64,000 nt of DNA from Rhizobium sp. Root1212 (GTDB taxonomy: Bacteria > Pseudomonadota > Alphaproteobacteria > Rhizobiales > Rhizobiaceae), in the NCBI RefSeq assembly GCF_001424985.1, contig NZ_LMDA01000012.1:186001-250000 (forward strand). The letters run 5' to 3'. Positions 61,052 to 64,000 of the stretch are shown piece by piece; positions within the stretch are counted from its first letter, which is position 1; the number at the start of each line of letters is the position of its first letter. The translations under genes and the position numbers were made by a program. Below the pieces are notes generated by a model. That model was not told where the DNA came from and ran no database searches. It saw only the letters and a list, made by a program, of their open reading frames with translations.

Positions 61052-62044
61052 GTGCTGATTTCCCAGATCAAGAACGCCGATGGTTCGATCACGGTTGCCG
61101 TTCGTGAAGAAGGTGCGCCGGCGCGGGTGGTGAAGGGCGCTCAAAGCGTCCACGCGCTTGCCATGGAAGCCGCCAATTCCGGCCGCTCGCTGAAGAGCGT
61201 GATCGAGGAAAAAGGGCTCGGCGACGTCGTCGATATCAAGGATGCCTATGCCAAGGGCCAGTTCCTGCCGCCGATCACCCATCCCGATCCGGCCCATCTG
61301 CACCTGACCGGCACGGGTCTCACCCATCTCGGCTCCGCCGCGACGCGCGATGCCATGCACGCTGCCGTCTCCAAGGTCGAGGAAGGCGCGACCGACACGA
61401 TGAAGATGTTCAAGATGGGCCTTGAAGGCGGCAAGCCAAAGCCCGGCGAGAAGGGCGTACAGCCTGAATGGTTTTACAAGGGCAACGGCACGCAGTCGGT
61501 CGCGCCGGGTGGTGATCTTGTCTCTCCGTCGTTCGCCGAGGACGGCGGCGAGGAGCCGGAAATGGCCGGCATTTATGTCATCTCCGACAAGGGCGCCCCG
61601 TTTCGCATCGGTTTTGCCGTTGCCAACGAGTTTTCGGACCATGTGACCGAGCGCGTGAACTATCTCTATCTCGCCCATTCGAAGCTGCGCCCGGCAAGCT
61701 TCGGCCCGGAAATCCGTGTCGGCGAGGCGCCGGCCGATATTCGCGGCGCTTCCCGCATCATCCGCGATGGCAAGATCGTCTGGGAAAAGCCGTTTCTGTC
61801 CGGCGAAACGAATATGTCCCATACCTTCGCCAATCTTGAGTACCATCATTTCAAGTATGGCCTTTTCCGTGCGCCGGGCGATGTGCATGTCCATATGTTC
61901 GGTACGGCGACGCTGTCCTTCGGCGACGGCTTCAAGACCGAAGCCGGCGATATCTTCGAAATCGAAGCGGGCGAATTCGGTCTGCCGTTGCGCAACACGC
62001 TGGCGCTTGCCGGCGAAGACGAAATCGTGATCGGCCAGCTCTGA
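61052..62044 (+). CDS. gguC: GguC/AraD1-family 2-keto-3-deoxyarabonate dehydratase-type protein
   Basis: A 330-residue FAH-fold protein of the AraD1/GguC family. It contains LPPITHPDPAHLHLTGTGLTHLGSA, GNGTQSVAPGGDLVSPSF and GRETNMSHTF-like SGETNMSHTFANLEYHHFKYG. The linked dehydrogenase and dehydratase genes suggest dehydration of L-2-keto-3-deoxyarabonate to alpha-ketoglutarate semialdehyde. It starts at GTG 61052 after AGGACAGG. Earlier literature named it GguC of unknown role; the pathway role here is inferred from context. Confidence 0.85.
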   Translation: MLISQIKNADGSITVAVREEGAPARVVKGAQSVHALAMEAANSGRSLKSVIEEKGLGDVVDIKDAYAKGQFLPPITHPDPAHLHLTGTGLTHLGSAATRDAMHAAVSKVEEGATDTMKMFKMGLEGGKPKPGEKGVQPEWFYKGNGTQSVAPGGDLVSPSFAEDGGEEPEMAGIYVISDKGAPFRIGFAVANEFSDHVTERVNYLYLAHSKLRPASFGPEIRVGEAPADIRGASRIIRDGKIVWEKPFLSGETNMSHTFANLEYHHFKYGLFRAPGDVHVHMFGTATLSFGDGFKTEAGDIFEIEAGEFGLPLRNTLALAGEDEIVIGQL

Positions 62045-62113
62045 AGCTGGCGGATCGTTTCCGGCGATGGCCGCGGTGGCGGCCACGCTCGAACTCAAGG
62101 AGGGCATAGGCCC

Positions 62114-63547
62114 ATGACACTTCATCAGAACCTGATTGCCGGCGAATGGGTTGGCGGCGACGGCGTTGAAAATATCAACCCGTCGAACACGAACGAGGTG
62201 GTCGGCCTCTACGCTCGCGCCTCGGCCGACGACGTCAAGATCGCCATCGCCGCCGCCAAGGCCGCATTCCCGGCCTGGTCGCGCTCGGGCATTCTGGAAC
62301 GCCATGCGATCCTGAAGAAGACCTCCGACGAGATCATGGCCCGCAAGGAAGAACTTGGCCGGTTGCTCGCCCGCGAAGAGGGCAAGACCCTGCCGGAGGC
62401 CATCGGCGAAGTTACCCGCGCCGGCCAGATCTTCGATTTCTTCGCCGGCGAAACCTTGCGTCTTTCCGGCGAGGTATTGCCTTCGGTGCGTCCGAACATC
62501 GGCGTCGAGATCACCCGCGAGGCCGTCGGCGTCGTCGGCATTATCACGCCGTGGAACTTCCCGATCGCTATTCCGGCCTGGAAGATCGCGCCGGCGCTCT
62601 GCTACGGCAACACTGTCGTCTTCAAGCCGGCGGAACTCGTTCCGGGCTGCGCCCATGCCATCGTCGATATCCTTCATCGCGCCGGTCTGCCGAAGGGCGT
62701 GCTGAACCTCGTCATGGGCAAGGGCTCGGTCGTTGGTCAGGCGATGCTCGACAGTCCCGATCTCTCCGCCATCACCTTTACCGGCTCGACGGGCACGGGA
62801 AAACGTGTCGCCGCCGCCTCGATCGAACATAACCGCAAGTTCCAGCTGGAAATGGGCGGCAAGAACCCGATGGTCGTTCTTGATGACGCCGACCTCACGG
62901 TTGCCGTCGAAGCCGCCGCCAATTCCGGCTTCTTCTCGACCGGCCAGCGCTGTACCGCCTCCTCGCGCCTGATCGTTACCGAAGGCATCCACGATAAGTT
63001 CGTTGCGGCCCTCACCGAGAAGCTGAAGACCCTGGTGGTGGACGACGCGCTGAAGACCGGCACCCATATCGGCCCGGTCGTCGACGAGCGCCAACTGGCC
63101 ACCGACACCGACTATATCGAGATCGGCAAAAAGGAAGGCGCCAAGCTCGCCTTCGGCGGCGAGACGATCAGCCGCGAAAATCCGGGCTTCTATCTGCAGC
63201 CGACGCTGTTTACCGAAGCCACCAACCAGATGCGCATCAGCCGCGAGGAAATCTTCGGGCCGGTCGCTTCCGTCATCCGTGTCAAGGATTACGAGGAAGC
63301 ACTCAGCGTTGCCAACGACACGCCGTTCGGCCTGTCGGCGGGCATCGCCACGACCAGTCTCAAGCATGCGACGCATTTCAAGCGCAATTCCGAAGCCGGC
63401 ATGGTGATGGTCAACCTGCCGACGGCGGGCGTCGATTTCCACGTGCCGTTCGGCGGCCGTAAGGCATCGTCCTTCGGCTCGCGCGAGCAGGGCAAGTACG
63501 CTGCCGAATTCTTCACCACCGTCAAGACCGCGTACACGCTGGCATAA
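62114..63547 (+). CDS. Alpha-ketoglutarate semialdehyde dehydrogenase
   Basis: A 477-residue aldehyde dehydrogenase. The cofactor site is TPWNFPIAIPAWKIAPAL and TFTGSTGTGKRVA; the general base is the Glu of LEMGGKNPMVV; the nucleophile is the Cys of STGQRCTASSRL. This matches the semialdehyde dehydrogenases that end the non-phosphorylating arabinose route by making 2-oxoglutarate. AGGAGG precedes the ATG. It lies between gguC and the arabonate-dehydratase gene, 53 bp before the latter. Confidence 0.92.
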   Translation: MTLHQNLIAGEWVGGDGVENINPSNTNEVVGLYARASADDVKIAIAAAKAAFPAWSRSGILERHAILKKTSDEIMARKEELGRLLAREEGKTLPEAIGEVTRAGQIFDFFAGETLRLSGEVLPSVRPNIGVEITREAVGVVGIITPWNFPIAIPAWKIAPALCYGNTVVFKPAELVPGCAHAIVDILHRAGLPKGVLNLVMGKGSVVGQAMLDSPDLSAITFTGSTGTGKRVAAASIEHNRKFQLEMGGKNPMVVLDDADLTVAVEAAANSGFFSTGQRCTASSRLIVTEGIHDKFVAALTEKLKTLVVDDALKTGTHIGPVVDERQLATDTDYIEIGKKEGAKLAFGGETISRENPGFYLQPTLFTEATNQMRISREEIFGPVASVIRVKDYEEALSVANDTPFGLSAGIATTSLKHATHFKRNSEAGMVMVNLPTAGVDFHVPFGGRKASSFGSREQGKYAAEFFTTVKTAYTLA

Positions 63548-63600
63548 CGCATTTTTCGCCGGATCGGCTCCGTCGGTCCGGCAAGTCAAAGGACAAGGCA

Positions 63601-64000
63601 ATGTTCAAGAAAGCACAATGGCCGCGGCAGCTGCGGTCGCAGCATTGGTACGGCGGCACCAGTCGCGACGTGATCTATCACCGGGGCTGGATGAAGAACC
63701 AGGGGTATCCGCACGACCTGTTCGACGGACGCCCGGTCATCGGCATCCTCAACACCTGGTCAGACATGACGCCGTGCAACGGCCATCTGCGCGAGCTTGC
63801 TGAAAAGGTGAAAGCCGGTATCTGGGAAGCCGGCGGCTTCCCGATGGAAGTGCCTGTTTTCTCGGCCTCCGAAAACACCTTCCGCCCGACCGCGATGATG
63901 TACCGCAACCTTGCGGCACTCGCGATCGAGGAAACCATCCGGGGCCAACCGATGGACGGTTGCGTACTGATGGTCGGTTGCGACAAGACCACGCCTTCGC
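63601..64000 (+). CDS. araC: L-arabonate dehydratase (IlvD/EDD family), 5' part
   Basis: The first 133 codons of an IlvD/EDD dehydratase, cut by the window edge. It reads MFKKAQWPRQLRSQHWYGG..., with the first Fe-S cysteine region SDMTPCNGHLRELAEKVKAG and the second at GCDKTTPS. AAGGACAAGG precedes the ATG. Its place after gguC and the semialdehyde dehydrogenase fits L-arabonate dehydration to 2-keto-3-deoxyarabonate. The symbol follows S. meliloti/Azospirillum arabonate-pathway use; it is not the E. coli regulator AraC. Confidence 0.86.
   Translation, partial: MFKKAQWPRQLRSQHWYGGTSRDVIYHRGWMKNQGYPHDLFDGRPVIGILNTWSDMTPCNGHLRELAEKVKAGIWEAGGFPMEVPVFSASENTFRPTAMMYRNLAALAIEETIRGQPMDGCVLMVGCDKTTPS

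Noticed and set aside
60875-63601. Minus-strand frame of 908 codons over gguC and the dehydrogenase
   Set aside because: Antisense to two clear enzymes; no domain and no ribosome site.

Overview
The window looks like chromosomal DNA of a member of the Rhizobiaceae (Rhizobium/Agrobacterium/Ensifer/Shinella group). The reasons are the high GC content, dense operons of periplasmic-binding-protein ABC transporters, a PhyR-NepR-EcfG general stress locus next to a sorbitol/mannitol (smo) operon, hmuPSTUV with RirA-like sites, a chvE/gbpR-ggu arabinose locus, and dispersed palindromic intergenic repeats. The species cannot be fixed from the sequence alone.

Layout. 1-10.3 kb: reductive pyrimidine catabolism. 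It holds preT-preA (dihydropyrimidine dehydrogenase), a dihydropyrimidinase, a beta-ureidopropionase-type hydrolase, a RutR-like regulator with a candidate operator, a lone ABC ATPase, and a heme/2Fe-2S adenylate cyclase of CyaC type. 10.5-20.6 kb: polyol utilisation. A SorC-family regulator precedes smoEFGK (ABC importer), smoS (sorbitol dehydrogenase), mtlK (mannitol dehydrogenase), an HAD phosphatase and an FGGY kinase. 20.6-25.2 kb: general stress response. phyR diverges from nepR-ecfG, followed by an HWE histidine kinase and a yqjDE-like membrane pair. Three perfect GGAAC-N16-CGTT promoters and one near match (GGAAC-N16-CATT) sit here. One perfect promoter drives no gene: it precedes a candidate ~130-nt small RNA with three C-rich hairpin loops and a strong terminator. 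This is the most interesting object in the window.

25.2-34.5 kb: heme and iron. hmuPSTUV (including a 57-aa hmuP with a TTG start) diverges from tonB, a DUF2325 gene and an IsdG-type heme monooxygenase, with two TGA-N9-TCA (RirA-type) sites. A VOC protein, a DUF423 protein, a truncated hemoglobin, and a TetR regulator with an SMR efflux protein follow. 34.5-40.6 kb: thuAB with a LacI-type operator, a LacI regulator, a 163-bp imperfect palindrome, a DUF4105 protein and an alpha/beta-hydrolase lipoprotein. 40.6-47 kb: an M19 dipeptidase followed by a peptide ABC transporter. 47.1-48.7 kb: tRNA-Arg(CCG) and two poorly characterised genes.

48.9-53.7 kb: the xylose importer xylFHG, divergent from a ROK-family XylR, with a perfect 21-bp palindrome between them. 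53.7-56.7 kb: an inositol-dehydrogenase-like gene with an IolR-type site, two small genes and gbpR. 56.9-64 kb: chvE, gguA, gguB, gguC, a semialdehyde dehydrogenase and the start of an arabonate dehydratase, i.e. arabinose/galactose uptake and the non-phosphorylating arabinose pathway. Many of these operons carry a perfect GC-rich hairpin at a gene junction, often just after the binding-protein gene. Start codons below were chosen from ribosome binding sites and often differ from the longest open frame.
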